Positions 25,645 to 34,246 of a stretch of 64,000 bases of DNA are shown here, one piece after another. Position 1 is the first letter of the stretch; the number at the start of each line of letters is the position of its first letter. The DNA lies in the NCBI GenBank assembly GCA_963771545.1, contig CAVYTX010000005.1, positions 372,001-436,000 on the forward strand. The letters are read 5' to 3'. Origin of the DNA: CAKZLS01 sp963771545. GTDB lineage: Bacteria; Pseudomonadota; Alphaproteobacteria; Rhodospirillales; Defluviicoccaceae. A program made the translations under genes and the position numbers. The notes under the pieces are model-generated. The model saw only the letters and a program-made list of their open reading frames with translations, was not told where the DNA came from and did not search any database.

Positions 25645-26733
25645 ATGCGTCAACAAGGTTCGGCGATGTCATTCAAGGGTCGGGGAGCCGTGAGCAATGC
25701 CTCCGGCCGCTTCGAGCGCTTCAGCCGCGAAGCCCTTGGCGATGACGATCCCATTCACGAAGAGGACCTTCCGGACGCTCCGCCGACCACGGTCGTGGAG
25801 GAGCTGACCCGGTCCATCATCTCGCGCAATACGTCGCCGGACATTCCCTTCGATCAATCGATCAATCCATACAAGGGATGCGAGCACGGCTGCGTCTATT
25901 GTTACGCCCGTCCGACGCACGCCTACCTCGGGCTGTCGCCGGGGCTCGATTTCGAGAGCCGGCTATTCGCCAAGACCCACGCGGCCGAAGCCCTGGAGCG
26001 GGAACTGCGCAAGCCCGGCTACCGCCCACGGACGATCATGCTCGGCGCCAACACCGACCCCTATCAGCCCATCGAACGGCAACGCGGGATCACCCGCGAG
26101 ATCCTGGAAGTCCTGGCGGCGTTCAGCCATCCCGTGGCCATCACCACCAAGTCCGCCCTCATTGTCCGCGATATCGACATACTCGCGCCCATGGCCGAAC
26201 GCGGCTTGGTCTCCGTGGGCCTGTCCGTCACTACCCTCGACGGCGGTCTGGCGCGGACCATGGAACCGCGCGCGCCCGCGCCCCGGCGCCGCGTCGAAGC
26301 CATGCGCGCCTTGAGCGGCGCGGGCGTCCCGGTGATGGCCATGGTGGCTCCGGTGATCCCGTTTCTGAACGACCACGAGTTGGAGACGGTCCTAGCCGCC
26401 GCCGCCGGCGCCGGTGCGGTGGGCGCCAATTACATCCTTTTGCGCCTGCCGGTGGAGGTCAAGGATCTGTTCTCCCAATGGCTCCAAACCCACGTTCCCG
26501 AGCGGGCCGCGCGCGTCCTGAACCAGGTGCGGGACGCGCGCAACGGACACCTTTACGTGTCCGACTTCTCGAGCCGGATGACGGGAACCGGGGCCTATGC
26601 CGAGTTGCTGGCCCAACGCTTCGCGCTCGCGTGCCGCCGATTGGGCCTCGCCACCGGCCGGCCGGCCGAGGCCTTGGACACCCGGCAATTCCGTCCGCCG
26701 CCAACCGCCGGCGAGCAGCTCTCCCTTCTGTGA
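25645..26733 (+). CDS. PA0069-family radical SAM protein
   Basis: A protein of about 362 residues. KGRGAVSNASGRFERFSR opens the family-typical N-terminus, and CEHGCVYCYARPTH (Cys79, Cys83, Cys86) is the CxxxCxxC iron-sulfur site of radical SAM enzymes. TIMLGANTDPYQPIER and the following blocks match SplB-like, PA0069-type proteins, whose reaction is not established. The ATG at 25645 is preferred because it gives the common length; an internal ATG at 25666 is possible. It is divergent from the glycosyltransferase pair. Confidence 0.82.
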   Translation: MRQQGSAMSFKGRGAVSNASGRFERFSREALGDDDPIHEEDLPDAPPTTVVEELTRSIISRNTSPDIPFDQSINPYKGCEHGCVYCYARPTHAYLGLSPGLDFESRLFAKTHAAEALERELRKPGYRPRTIMLGANTDPYQPIERQRGITREILEVLAAFSHPVAITTKSALIVRDIDILAPMAERGLVSVGLSVTTLDGGLARTMEPRAPAPRRRVEAMRALSGAGVPVMAMVAPVIPFLNDHELETVLAAAAGAGAVGANYILLRLPVEVKDLFSQWLQTHVPERAARVLNQVRDARNGHLYVSDFSSRMTGTGAYAELLAQRFALACRRLGLATGRPAEALDTRQFRPPPTAGEQLSLL

Positions 26734-26769
26734 GCAAAGACCTCGCCGGGGCGGGCGGCTGACGGTATA

Positions 26770-27033
26770 ATACCAACGGTCGTTAATAATGACCCCTTGT
26801 GACGGCCTTTCGAGGTTACCGGCTAGGAGCGTGTTGCGCCGTGATGCGGGAGCATCATAAGCGCCGCGCGACGCCGTCCGGAAACCTCGAAAGGCCGCCC
26901 GAAACGTCGTGTTTCCCGCATCCTCGGGGCGTCCGGACCGCTTGACGATGGGTCCCCATCGCCGGCGCGGCCCCTCCTGCCGAGGATGCGGGAAACACGA
27001 TCACAATGAGTTATTATTAACGACCGTTGGTAT
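26770..27033. repeat. MITE-like inverted repeat element of about 264 bases
   Basis: The ends are inverted copies: ATACCAACGGTCGTTAATAA at 26770-26789 reappears reversed at 27014-27033, and the match extends to about 33 bases with 3 mismatches. A second pair of inner arms is GGCCTTTCGAGGTT (26804-26817) and AACCTCGAAAGGCC (26886-26899), and a third surrounds GATGCGGGAAACACG. The element has no gene and fills the gap before rnhB. A related sequence, about 30 of 38 end bases identical, occurs at 46517-46554, so this is a repeat family and not a chance hairpin. Confidence 0.75.
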
Positions 27034-27042
27034 AAGAGATGC

Positions 27043-27657
27043 ATGCCTGATTTCAGTCTGGAACGGTTGGCGGGTGGCGTGGTCGCCGGTATCGACGAAG
27101 CGGGGCGCGGCCCGTGGGCCGGGCCGGTGGTGGCCGCGGCCGTGGTTCTCGACGCCGGATTGCTCCCCCCGGATCTAAACGGGTGTATCGACGACTCCAA
27201 GAAGCTAAGTCCGGCCCGGCGCTCGGCGCTGTTCGAGCGGCTGTGCGCATGCGCGCGCATCGGGATCGGAAGGGCCGAGGTAGGCGAGATCGAGATCGTC
27301 AACATCCTCGCCGCGACTCATCTAGCGATGGCGCGCGCCGTCGAGGCATTGGGGATCCCGCCCGACGTCGCCCTCGTGGACGGCAACCGGGCGCCAAAAC
27401 TGGCATGCCGTATCCAATGCGTCGTCGGCGGCGACGGCCTCAGTCTCTCCATTGCCGCCGCCTCCATCGTCGCCAAGGTGACCCGCGACCGGATCATGGC
27501 CGATCTGGCGAAAGCGTTCCCCGGTTACGGTTGGGAGCGCAACGTCGGCTATGGCACCGCCGAGCATCGTTCCGCGCTGGAGCGGTTGGGGGTGACCCCT
27601 CACCATCGCCGCGGTTTCCGCTCCATCGCCCATATTTTGAGTCATGGTTGCGCGTAG
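27043..27657 (+). CDS. rnhB: Ribonuclease HII
   Basis: A 204-residue enzyme that cuts the RNA strand of RNA-DNA hybrids and single ribonucleotides in DNA. VAGIDEAGRGPWAGPVVAAAV carries the first catalytic Asp/Glu pair. DDSKKL and VALVDGNRAP continue the active site, followed by AAASIVAKVTRDRIM, and the end HHRRGFR is typical. Its neighbour ccrM follows after 87 bases; this rnhB-ccrM order is common in alphaproteobacteria. Confidence 0.95.
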   Translation: MPDFSLERLAGGVVAGIDEAGRGPWAGPVVAAAVVLDAGLLPPDLNGCIDDSKKLSPARRSALFERLCACARIGIGRAEVGEIEIVNILAATHLAMARAVEALGIPPDVALVDGNRAPKLACRIQCVVGGDGLSLSIAAASIVAKVTRDRIMADLAKAFPGYGWERNVGYGTAEHRSALERLGVTPHHRRGFRSIAHILSHGCA

Positions 27658-27721
27658 ACTCCATATGTTGTGCCACCTGTCCTCTAACCCGTTGAATCCA
27701 TTTAGGTGTTGACGGTGAATC
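27657..27721. promoter_or_regulatory. Three GANTC sites in the ccrM upstream region
   Basis: GACTC (27657-27661), GAATC (27694-27698) and GAATC (27717-27721) fall within 65 bases just before ccrM. GANTC is the target of CcrM itself. In Caulobacter, methylation of such sites in the ccrM promoter region feeds back on its transcription, so autoregulation is possible here. Confidence 0.5.
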
Positions 27722-27744
27722 GCGTCTGAACTCATGCTCTCCCC

Positions 27745-28830
27745 ATGATCGATGAGCAAAGCGCGAACGGCGCCAACCGTATTATTGTCGGCCACTGCGT
27801 CGAGGCGATGAATGCCCTGCCGGAGGCTTCGGTGGACATGGTGTTCGCCGATCCGCCCTATAATCTGCAGCTGGAAGGCGAGCTTTATCGGCCCAACAAC
27901 ACCCGGGTCGACGGCGTGGAAGAGGCCTGGGACCGGTTCGACGATTTCGCCGGTTACGACCGCTTCACCACGGCGTGGCTGGAAGCGGCGCGGCGGGTGC
28001 TGAAGCCGAACGGAACGTTGTGGGTCATCGGCTCGTATCACAACATCTTCCGGGTAGGGACGATCCTCCAGGATCTCGGCTACTGGATCCTGAATGACGT
28101 GATCTGGCGCAAGTCCAATCCCATGCCTAATTTTCGCGGACGGCGCTTCACCAATGCCCACGAGACGCTGATCTGGTGCGGACGGGACAAGAACACGCGC
28201 CACCGGTTCAATCACCAAGCCATGAAAAATCTCAACGACGATCTGCAGATGCGCTCGGACTGGCTGCTGCCGGTCTGCACCGGATCGGAACGCCTGAAGG
28301 TGGGCGGACGCAAGGCCCATCCCACCCAAAAGCCGGAAGCCTTGCTGCACCGGGTCATTCTCGCCTCCACGGCGGCGGGCGACATGGTGCTCGACCCCTT
28401 CTTCGGCACAGGCACCACCGGCGCGGTCGCCCGCAAGCTCGGACGCGCATACATCGGGATCGAGATGGACCCCGACTACGTCGACCTCGCCAGGGAACGG
28501 CTGGCCCAGATCCCGGCGCCAACGGACCGCGATCTGATCGACACCGTCGGGAAGCGGGAAGAACCGCGGATCCCGTTCGGCCGTGTCGTGGAGAGCGGCC
28601 TGTTGCGGCCGGGAGCCATTCTTCACGATCAGCGCCGTCGCCATACCGCCAAGGTGGCGGCGGATGGAACCATCGTCAGCGCCGAGCACCGGGGGTCCAT
28701 CCATCAGGTGGGCGCGCGGGTGCAGAACGCTCCGGCCTGCAACGGCTGGCAGTTCTGGTATGCCGAGGAAAAAGGCCGCCTAGTGCCCATCGACGTCTAC
28801 CGCCAGAAGCTGCGCGCCGAATTACACTGA
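27745..28830 (+). CDS. ccrM: CcrM-type adenine-specific DNA methyltransferase (GANTC)
   Basis: A 361-residue N6-adenine methyltransferase. The catalytic motif DPPYNL is at residues 36-41 in VDMVFADPPYN, and the SAM-binding motif DPFFGTGTTGAVA comes later, the order of beta-class enzymes. KSNPMPNFRGRRFTNAHETLIW is a CcrM hallmark, and the C-terminal 80 residues (GLLRPGAILHDQRRRHTAKVAADGT) form the domain special to CcrM. It would methylate GANTC and take part in cell-cycle control. It ends 9 bases inside the convergent olsA-type gene. Confidence 0.93.
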   Translation: MIDEQSANGANRIIVGHCVEAMNALPEASVDMVFADPPYNLQLEGELYRPNNTRVDGVEEAWDRFDDFAGYDRFTTAWLEAARRVLKPNGTLWVIGSYHNIFRVGTILQDLGYWILNDVIWRKSNPMPNFRGRRFTNAHETLIWCGRDKNTRHRFNHQAMKNLNDDLQMRSDWLLPVCTGSERLKVGGRKAHPTQKPEALLHRVILASTAAGDMVLDPFFGTGTTGAVARKLGRAYIGIEMDPDYVDLARERLAQIPAPTDRDLIDTVGKREEPRIPFGRVVESGLLRPGAILHDQRRRHTAKVAADGTIVSAEHRGSIHQVGARVQNAPACNGWQFWYAEEKGRLVPIDVYRQKLRAELH

Positions 28831-29628
28831 AGTTCCGTCGGCCGGGCGCGCGACGGCGTTGGCCTCGGCCACCCCGGCCTCGATGGCGGCCTGGGCGCGC
28901 CGGGCCAAGTGCTTGCGATTGGGGGACGGTTCCACCGGGATGGGGTCGTGGAAGCGAACCTCCACCTCCGCGCCCTTCATCGCGAAAACCCGAAACAGAT
29001 GCGGCATCAGAGTCGCGTCGCCGTACCAGCAATACAAGGACCTCAGCGGGCCGTCGAGGCGGGTCCCGTCGATGGACCGGGGATAGGCCACGGACACCGG
29101 CTGGATGACGAGATCGTCCTCGGCGGGCAGCCCCTGGACGATGCCGAACAGGGATGACTTGAAGGGCGCGACGCCACTGCCGTCGGTGCTGGTTCCCTCC
29201 GGAAACAGAATGAGGCTCTCGCCCGAGAGAAGCCGCGCTTGCATTTCCTGGCGCTGCGCCCCCACGTCCCGCCCGTCGCGTTTGACGAGTATCGCCCGCG
29301 TCACCTTGGCGATCCAACCGAATAGCGGCCAAGTGCCGACCTCGCTCTTGGCGACGTAGGTGGCGTCGATCAACGCCGACAAAACGGGGATATCGAGATA
29401 GGAAACATGATTGGCCACGAACAAGGTGTTTCCGCCCTCGTGGAGCGCGCCGAAGGAACACACCCTGAGACCGGCCAGCCGGCAAACGATGCGCGACCAG
29501 CTCACCTGGATCGGCCGTTTCCACCCACGCAGCGGCCCGGCGCAGAGCGCGTACGCCGGCAAATAGAGAGCGTTCATGGCCAGAAAAAGAGACAGCCTGA
29601 CCACGGCCCCGACGCGCGATGCCTTCAT
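28822..29628 (-). CDS. olsA: 1-acyl-glycerol-3-phosphate acyltransferase, OlsA-like
   Basis: A protein of about 268 residues of the PlsC family. TLFVANHVSYLDIPVL holds a variant of the HX4D acyltransferase motif (His-Val-Ser-Tyr-Leu-Asp) and LILFPEGTSTDG the substrate-binding FPEGT motif. The ATG at 29628 lies 3 bases after the stop of the OlsB-type gene, so the two are translated as a unit. In ornithine lipid synthesis OlsB makes lyso-ornithine lipid and OlsA adds the second acyl chain. Its 3' end overlaps convergently with ccrM by 9 bases. Confidence 0.8.
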   Translation of the reverse strand: MKASRVGAVVRLSLFLAMNALYLPAYALCAGPLRGWKRPIQVSWSRIVCRLAGLRVCSFGALHEGGNTLFVANHVSYLDIPVLSALIDATYVAKSEVGTWPLFGWIAKVTRAILVKRDGRDVGAQRQEMQARLLSGESLILFPEGTSTDGSGVAPFKSSLFGIVQGLPAEDDLVIQPVSVAYPRSIDGTRLDGPLRSLYCWYGDATLMPHLFRVFAMKGAEVEVRFHDPIPVEPSPNRKHLARRAQAAIEAGVAEANAVARPADGTSV

Positions 29629-29630
29629 TC

Positions 29631-30404
29631 CTAATGGAGCCGCTTGTAGTGACGCTTGTATTTTTGGGTCATTTGGTCGGTCTGGACGATCACGCAGACG
29701 TCGGTGGTGTTGAATTGCCGGTCGACGACGGCGCCGTCGCCGACGAAACCGCCGAGCCGCATGTATCCCTTGATGAGCGGCGGCAGGTCGGCCACGATCG
29801 CGTGAACGTCGAGTTCCGAAGGCGGCAGCATCTCCATGTTCACATAGTGATGCGCGAGCGCGCGGGGCCGCAGCCGCTCGGGAGCCAAGTGGTGATGATG
29901 GAGATAAGAGAGCGCGGGGCCCATCTCTTGCGGTCGCGTGCCCGGGAAGCTCGCGCATCCGAAAAACATGCCGATATTGTTCTGCATGACACACTCGGCC
30001 AATCCCCGCCACATGATCGGCATGACGCCGCGGCTGCGATAGGATGAATCGACGCAGGAGCGGCCCACCTCGACAATCTCGTGGGGATAGTTCAACAACG
30101 GCGAGCAATCGTATTCCTGCTCGGTATAAAAACCGCCGCGCTTCATGGCGACGGAGCGCCGCAGCATCCGATAGGTGCCGACCACTCCCGGACCGCCGTT
30201 ATCGCAATTGCGGTCGATGACCAGCAGGTGATCGCAATAGTCGTCGAAATCATCGAAATCGAGGCGCTTCGCCCTCATTTCGGGCGTGGCTGTCGCCGAC
30301 ATCTCTTCGTAGAAAACGCGGTAGCGCAGAGCCTTGGCGGCTTCCACCTCCTCCGGGGTTTCCGCGAGACGCACTTCGAAATTGCTAAACTGTATGGGCT
30401 CCAC
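29631..30404 (-). CDS. olsB: OlsB-like ornithine N-acyltransferase (GNAT)
   Basis: A 257-residue protein. VRLAETPEEVEAAKALRYRVFYEEM opens the hemolysin/OlsB GNAT fold. DDYCDHLLVID and GTYRMLRRSVA are conserved, as is EVGRSCVDSSYRSRGVMPIMWRGL, the acyl-donor binding region. OlsB transfers a 3-hydroxyacyl group from acyl carrier protein to the alpha-amino group of ornithine, the first step of phosphate-free ornithine lipids. The acyltransferase OlsA follows immediately, which supports the assignment. Confidence 0.85.
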   Translation of the reverse strand: MEPIQFSNFEVRLAETPEEVEAAKALRYRVFYEEMSATATPEMRAKRLDFDDFDDYCDHLLVIDRNCDNGGPGVVGTYRMLRRSVAMKRGGFYTEQEYDCSPLLNYPHEIVEVGRSCVDSSYRSRGVMPIMWRGLAECVMQNNIGMFFGCASFPGTRPQEMGPALSYLHHHHLAPERLRPRALAHHYVNMEMLPPSELDVHAIVADLPPLIKGYMRLGGFVGDGAVVDRQFNTTDVCVIVQTDQMTQKYKRHYKRLH

Positions 30405-30593
30405 GTTTCGTTCCTGTCCCGCGCCGCACGAACCCGCCCAGGGAACCTAGCCAGTCGTCTGGGTCCGACATATTGCAAACCCCACCAGGCGCGGCAAGCA
30501 AAATTGCCGCGCTTCCGTTGCAGCCGCGCACCGTGTGCCCTTTCCGAGTGTTTTTTTTGCGGTCGGCCCGCCCCGCAGGGTCGCGACGGCGGA

Positions 30594-31526
30594 TTACTTT
30601 TCCAGTTCGGCGGTGAACTCCGGCAACGCCTGGAACAGATCGGCGACCAAACCGTAGTCCGCCACTTGGAAGATCGGGGCTTCCTCGTCCTTGTTGATGG
30701 CCACGATCACCTTGCTGTCCTTCATCCCGGCCAGATGTTGTATAGCGCCGGATATGCCGACGGCAATGTACAGGTCCGGCGCCACGACCTTGCCGGTCTG
30801 TCCCACCTGATAGTCGTTGGGGACGTAGCCGGCGTCCACCGCCGCCCGCGAGGCGCCGACGGCGGCGCCAAGCTTGTCCGCCAGGGCCTCCACCAGATGG
30901 AAGTTCTCGCCGCTGCCCATGCCGCGGCCGCCGGAGATCACCACCCGCGCGCTGGTCAGTTCCGGCCGTTCGCTCTTGGTCAGTTCCTGACCGACGAAGC
31001 TCGACAGTCCCGCGTCCTCGCCCGCCGCGATTTCCTCGATGGTGGCGTTGCCGCCCTCCGTGGCCGCCGCGTCGAACCCGGTGCCACGGACGGTTATGAC
31101 CTTGACCGAGTCGCTCGTCTCCACCGTCGCCATGGCGTTCCCGGCGTAGACGGGGCGGATAAAGGTGCTTTCGCTTTCGATGCCGCTGATGTCGGACAGC
31201 ATGGCCACATCCAGAAGCGCGGCCACCCGGGGCATCAGGTTCTTGCCCGTCGTCATGGCCGGGGCCATCAGGTGCGAGTAATCGCCGGCCAATCCAACCA
31301 CAAGGGGCGTCAAATTCTCGGCGAGCGGATGAGCATAAATTGGCGAGTCCGCCAAAAGAACCTTTGATACACCCGCCACCTTGGCGGCGGCTTCGGCGAC
31401 CGCGCGGCATGCTTCGCCCGCAACCAAAACGGCGACGTCGCCCAACTGGACGGCCGCCGTGATCGTGTTGAGGGTCGCGGGTTTCAATGTGGTGTTATCG
31501 TGATCGGCGATGACAAGAACGCTCAT
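30594..31526 (-). CDS. etfA: Electron transfer flavoprotein, alpha subunit
   Basis: A 310-residue FAD-binding subunit. SVLVIADHDNTTLKPATLN begins the N-terminal domain. VISGGRGMGSGENFHLVEALADKLGAAVGASRAAVDAGY and the later QTGKVVAPDLYIAVGISGAIQHLAGMKDS are the FAD-binding blocks of ETF alpha. ETF passes electrons from acyl-CoA dehydrogenases to ETF-ubiquinone oxidoreductase. It overlaps the preceding etfB gene by one base. Mcd (36527-38197) is a plausible electron donor in this organism. Confidence 0.96.
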   Translation of the reverse strand: MSVLVIADHDNTTLKPATLNTITAAVQLGDVAVLVAGEACRAVAEAAAKVAGVSKVLLADSPIYAHPLAENLTPLVVGLAGDYSHLMAPAMTTGKNLMPRVAALLDVAMLSDISGIESESTFIRPVYAGNAMATVETSDSVKVITVRGTGFDAAATEGGNATIEEIAAGEDAGLSSFVGQELTKSERPELTSARVVISGGRGMGSGENFHLVEALADKLGAAVGASRAAVDAGYVPNDYQVGQTGKVVAPDLYIAVGISGAIQHLAGMKDSKVIVAINKDEEAPIFQVADYGLVADLFQALPEFTAELEK

Positions 31527-32275
31527 CAGATGACCTTTGCCTCATTCCGGAGTTTATCGACGAGTTCCGCGACGCTTTCCACCTTGATGCCGGCCGCCCG
31601 CTTGGGGGGCTCGCTGACCTTTAGCGTCTTCAGCCTGGGCGCGACGTCAACGCCGAGATCTCCGGCCTGCATCGTTTCGATCGGCTTCTTCTTGGCTTTC
31701 ATGATATTGGGTAGCGAGGCGTAGCGCGGCGTATTCAGCCGCAGGTCGCTGGTGATCACCGCCGGAGTCTTCAGCGATAGCGTCTCCAGGCCGCCGTCGA
31801 TCTCCCGGGTGACCTCCGCCTTGCCATCGGCCAGCTCCAATTTCGACGCAAAGGTTCCCTGCGGCCAACCCAGCAAAGCCGCCAGCATCTGCCCGGTCTG
31901 GTTGGAGTCGTCGTCGATCGCCTGTTTGCCGAGAATGACCAGGTCCGGCTGTTCCTTCTCCACCAGCGCCTTGAGCAGCTTGGCCACGGCCAGCGGCTGC
32001 AATGCCTCGTCGGTCTGCACCAGAATCCCGCGATCGGCCCCCATGGCGAGCGCCGTTCGGATGGTTTCCTGGCACTGGGCGACGCCCATGGAGACGGCGA
32101 TGACCTCGGTCGCGGTGCCGGCTTCCTTGAGCCGAACCGCTTCTTCGACGGCGATTTCGTCGAACGGGTTCATGGACATCTTGACGTTGGACGTCTCGAC
32201 CCCCGTCTTGTCCGATTTGACCCGGATTTTGACGTTGTAGTCGATGACGCGTTTTACGGCGACGAGTATTTTCAT
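31526..32275 (-). CDS. etfB: Electron transfer flavoprotein, beta subunit
   Basis: A 249-residue subunit that binds AMP and docks onto ETF alpha. KILVAVKRVIDYNVKIRVKSD is the usual start, NPFDEIAVEEAVRLKEAG contains the conserved acid block, and the KLLKALVEKEQPDLVILGKQAIDDDSNQTGQMLAALLGWPQGTFAS region is diagnostic. It precedes etfA in one operon, with 233 gene-free bases upstream. Confidence 0.96.
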   Translation of the reverse strand: MKILVAVKRVIDYNVKIRVKSDKTGVETSNVKMSMNPFDEIAVEEAVRLKEAGTATEVIAVSMGVAQCQETIRTALAMGADRGILVQTDEALQPLAVAKLLKALVEKEQPDLVILGKQAIDDDSNQTGQMLAALLGWPQGTFASKLELADGKAEVTREIDGGLETLSLKTPAVITSDLRLNTPRYASLPNIMKAKKKPIETMQAGDLGVDVAPRLKTLKVSEPPKRAAGIKVESVAELVDKLRNEAKVI

Positions 32276-32508
32276 GGACGACCCGCGATTGCTTATATCG
32301 TTACATCACCGCGAGGCTGCCCGGTTGGCCGGAAATCACGCGCCAAGCACCTGATATCCATGGACTTCCCCCAGCCCCGCGCGGACTTGCTTCTTGCACC
32401 TGACAGTAAGGTCACGGGCCCGCGAGGTCAAGGCGCGGCTACCGGAATATAACCGCCGCCGAAATGGTTTTCGCGGCGCCCCGGGATCGATGCCGCTGAT
32501 ATTGGCGG

Positions 32509-33072
32509 CTAGCGGCTGCCGCCCGGAACCCAGAGGACGTCCTGGCGGCCATTGTCGTTCAAATGGCGGGCGAGCACGAAGAAAAGATCGGAGAGGCGGT
32601 TGATATAGCGGACGGCGGCGGCGTTGACCGGCTCGCTCGCGGCCAGGTGGCAGATCAGTCGTTCGGCGCGTCTCGACACCGTGCGCGCCAGATGCAGGTA
32701 CGCGGCCGCGGCGGAACCGCCCGGAAGGATAAAGGAATGGAGCGGCTGGAGATCGGCGTTCAGGGCGTCGATTTCCCGTTCCAGGCGATCCACCTGCGCA
32801 TCCACGATCCGGAGCGCCCCTTCGGCCTTGCGGCCGTCGTCGGGCGTGCACAGATCGGCGCCGAGATCGAACAGATCGTTCTGAATGCGGGCCAGCATGT
32901 CGTCCACCGGACCCTCGATATGAAGCCGGGCGAGCCCGACGATCGCGTTGGTCTCGTCCACCGTGCCGTAGGCGTCCACGCGCGGATCGTGTTTCGCGAC
33001 GCGCCGGCCGTCGCCGAGCGACGTCTCGCCCTTGTCGCCGCCGCGGGTATATATTTTAGTCAGCGTAACCAT
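32509..33072 (-). CDS. PduO-type cob(I)alamin adenosyltransferase
   Basis: A 187-residue enzyme that attaches the 5'-deoxyadenosyl group of ATP to cob(I)alamin, making coenzyme B12. TKIYTRGGDKGETSLGDGRRVAK is the ATP-binding signature, followed by DAYGTVDETNAIVG and the C-terminal RRAERLICHLA...RYINRLSDLFFVLAR pattern of PduO/MMAB enzymes. The coenzyme is needed by Ecm encoded at 40390-42396. It is followed by a small HIG1-like gene on the same strand. Confidence 0.94.
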   Translation of the reverse strand: MVTLTKIYTRGGDKGETSLGDGRRVAKHDPRVDAYGTVDETNAIVGLARLHIEGPVDDMLARIQNDLFDLGADLCTPDDGRKAEGALRIVDAQVDRLEREIDALNADLQPLHSFILPGGSAAAAYLHLARTVSRRAERLICHLAASEPVNAAAVRYINRLSDLFFVLARHLNDNGRQDVLWVPGGSR

Positions 33073-33096
33073 GATTTCACCTGGCGGGCGCGCCGG

Positions 33097-33294
33097 TTAC
33101 CAGACCTGGCTGAACACCATCAGTGCGAACAGCGCCACCGCCACCCCCTGCAAGATTACCCGGGCCGCCATCAAGCGGGTTGCATACTTGGCGTTCGTCT
33201 TGGTGTTGAAGGCAAAGGAAATGATCCCGGCGAACAACACCGCCACGGTCGCCAGCATCGCGGCTCCGACCAGGAATGGAAGAATTTCCATCAT
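33097..33294 (-). CDS. HIG1-domain/twin transmembrane protein
   Basis: A 65-residue protein with two hydrophobic helices, about residues 3-24 and 44-63, joined by a short polar loop. The second helix is preceded by RLMAARVILQG, resembling the HIG1 domain, which in mitochondria stabilises respiratory complexes. Alphaproteobacterial members are called twin transmembrane proteins. It follows the adenosyltransferase gene by 24 bases on its downstream side and could be co-transcribed. No strong Shine-Dalgarno sequence was seen; two adjacent ATG codons are possible starts. Confidence 0.65.
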   Translation of the reverse strand: MMEILPFLVGAAMLATVAVLFAGIISFAFNTKTNAKYATRLMAARVILQGVAVALFALMVFSQVW

Positions 33295-33401
33295 ATTCTT
33301 TATATAGTGGCTAGCGGCCCGGCCGTCATGGGGAAAAGCCTCCGGCTCGCCCGGAAAACGCGCGCGCCGTCGCCGCATTCGTTCGTGTTGGAGGTTTGGT
33401 A

Positions 33402-33651
33402 TTAGACCTTGGCGTCATCGTTATTTGCCTCAATGCGTCGAGGCGCTATTATTCTCCCCGCGAAATATAACCCCGCGCCAACAGCAAAGGGGATGCTTCC
33501 AATAAAAATTAAGATCCATTCACCTGTAGGAAGCCGGCCTCTAAGAAAAAATCGGCCAAAAGAAATAAAATAACATGCAACCACCTGATAAAGTGGCGAT
33601 GACAATTCCCAATGAACTTAATAAATCCGCAAAAAACTGTTTTTGGCTCAT
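33402..33651 (-). pseudogene. Small two-helix membrane protein, paralogue 1, frameshifted
   Basis: From the ATG at 33651 the frame reads MSQKQFFADLLSSLGIVIA and TLSGGC, matching paralogue 2 (33689-33898), then stops after IFS. The continuation GSIPFAVGAGLYFAGRIIAP is in the next frame. The break lies in a T-rich run about 33550-33575. It is therefore either a decayed copy or a sequencing indel. Function unknown. Confidence 0.55.
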
Positions 33652-33688
33652 TTTGCTTCTCTAGTGCTGTGTGACGGGCTCTCGGAAC

Positions 33689-33898
33689 CTAGATTTCAGC
33701 ATTCTTATCTGCTTCGACCGCCCGAGATCCCATTTTCCTGCCCGCAAAATAAAGCGCGGCGCCAACAGCAAAGGGGATACCGCCGACGGCAAGTACGGGC
33801 CCTAAAGATCCAAAGCCGCCGCCCTTTAGCACCGACCACGCAACAATAATAAAAGAGCAGCCACCAGATAAAGTAGCAACAAGAACGCCGAATGTCAT
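33689..33898 (-). CDS. Small two-helix membrane protein, paralogue 2
   Basis: A 69-residue protein with two hydrophobic segments, about 3-22 and 35-52. Its C-terminal GGIPFAVGAALYFAGRKMG is shared with the genes on either side. An in-frame extension upstream resembles the N-terminus of paralogue 1 but has no normal start codon. It is the middle member of a tandem family of three on the same strand. Function unknown. Confidence 0.55.
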   Translation of the reverse strand: MTFGVLVATLSGGCSFIIVAWSVLKGGGFGSLGPVLAVGGIPFAVGAALYFAGRKMGSRAVEADKNAEI

Positions 33899-33979
33899 TA
33901 TAATATCCGCGACGACTGTTCTTGCGCTTATTCTATGTTTTCTATTCCATTTCTTATTTTAGCGCCGGCTCATCATAAA

Positions 33980-34246
33980 TCACCGATTGGGCTGTCGGAG
34001 CGAACCATTCGCACCATTATTGTGCAACTTGATGCTTCGACGCTCTATCATGACGCCGAGAAAAAACATTCCGACGCCTACGGCAAAGGGGATGCCTCCG
34101 ATAAAAAATACCATCCAAAAAAAACTGGAATTCATGCCTTCTGATAAATTGGGAATGATAGCCATCAAAGAACACAAGCCCGACAGAAAAGCGATACACG
34201 CTCCCAAGATCACAAAAGTTCCCGCAAAAAAGCTTCCTACTCTCAC
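33980..34246 (-). CDS. Small two-helix membrane protein, paralogue 3
   Basis: An 88-residue protein, MRVGSFFAGTFVILGACIAF at the start and GGIPFAVGVGMFFLGVMI near the end, the same second-helix motif as the two neighbours. The middle (SEGMNSSFFWMVF) differs. It overlaps the 3' end of the radical SAM gene by 4 bases, so it may be the last gene of that operon. Function unknown. Confidence 0.55.
   Translation of the reverse strand: MRVGSFFAGTFVILGACIAFLSGLCSLMAIIPNLSEGMNSSFFWMVFFIGGIPFAVGVGMFFLGVMIERRSIKLHNNGANGSLRQPNR

Noticed and set aside
27322..28704. 460-residue open frame opposite rnhB and ccrM
   Set aside because: Spans two conserved genes on the other strand; the sequence has no recognisable fold.
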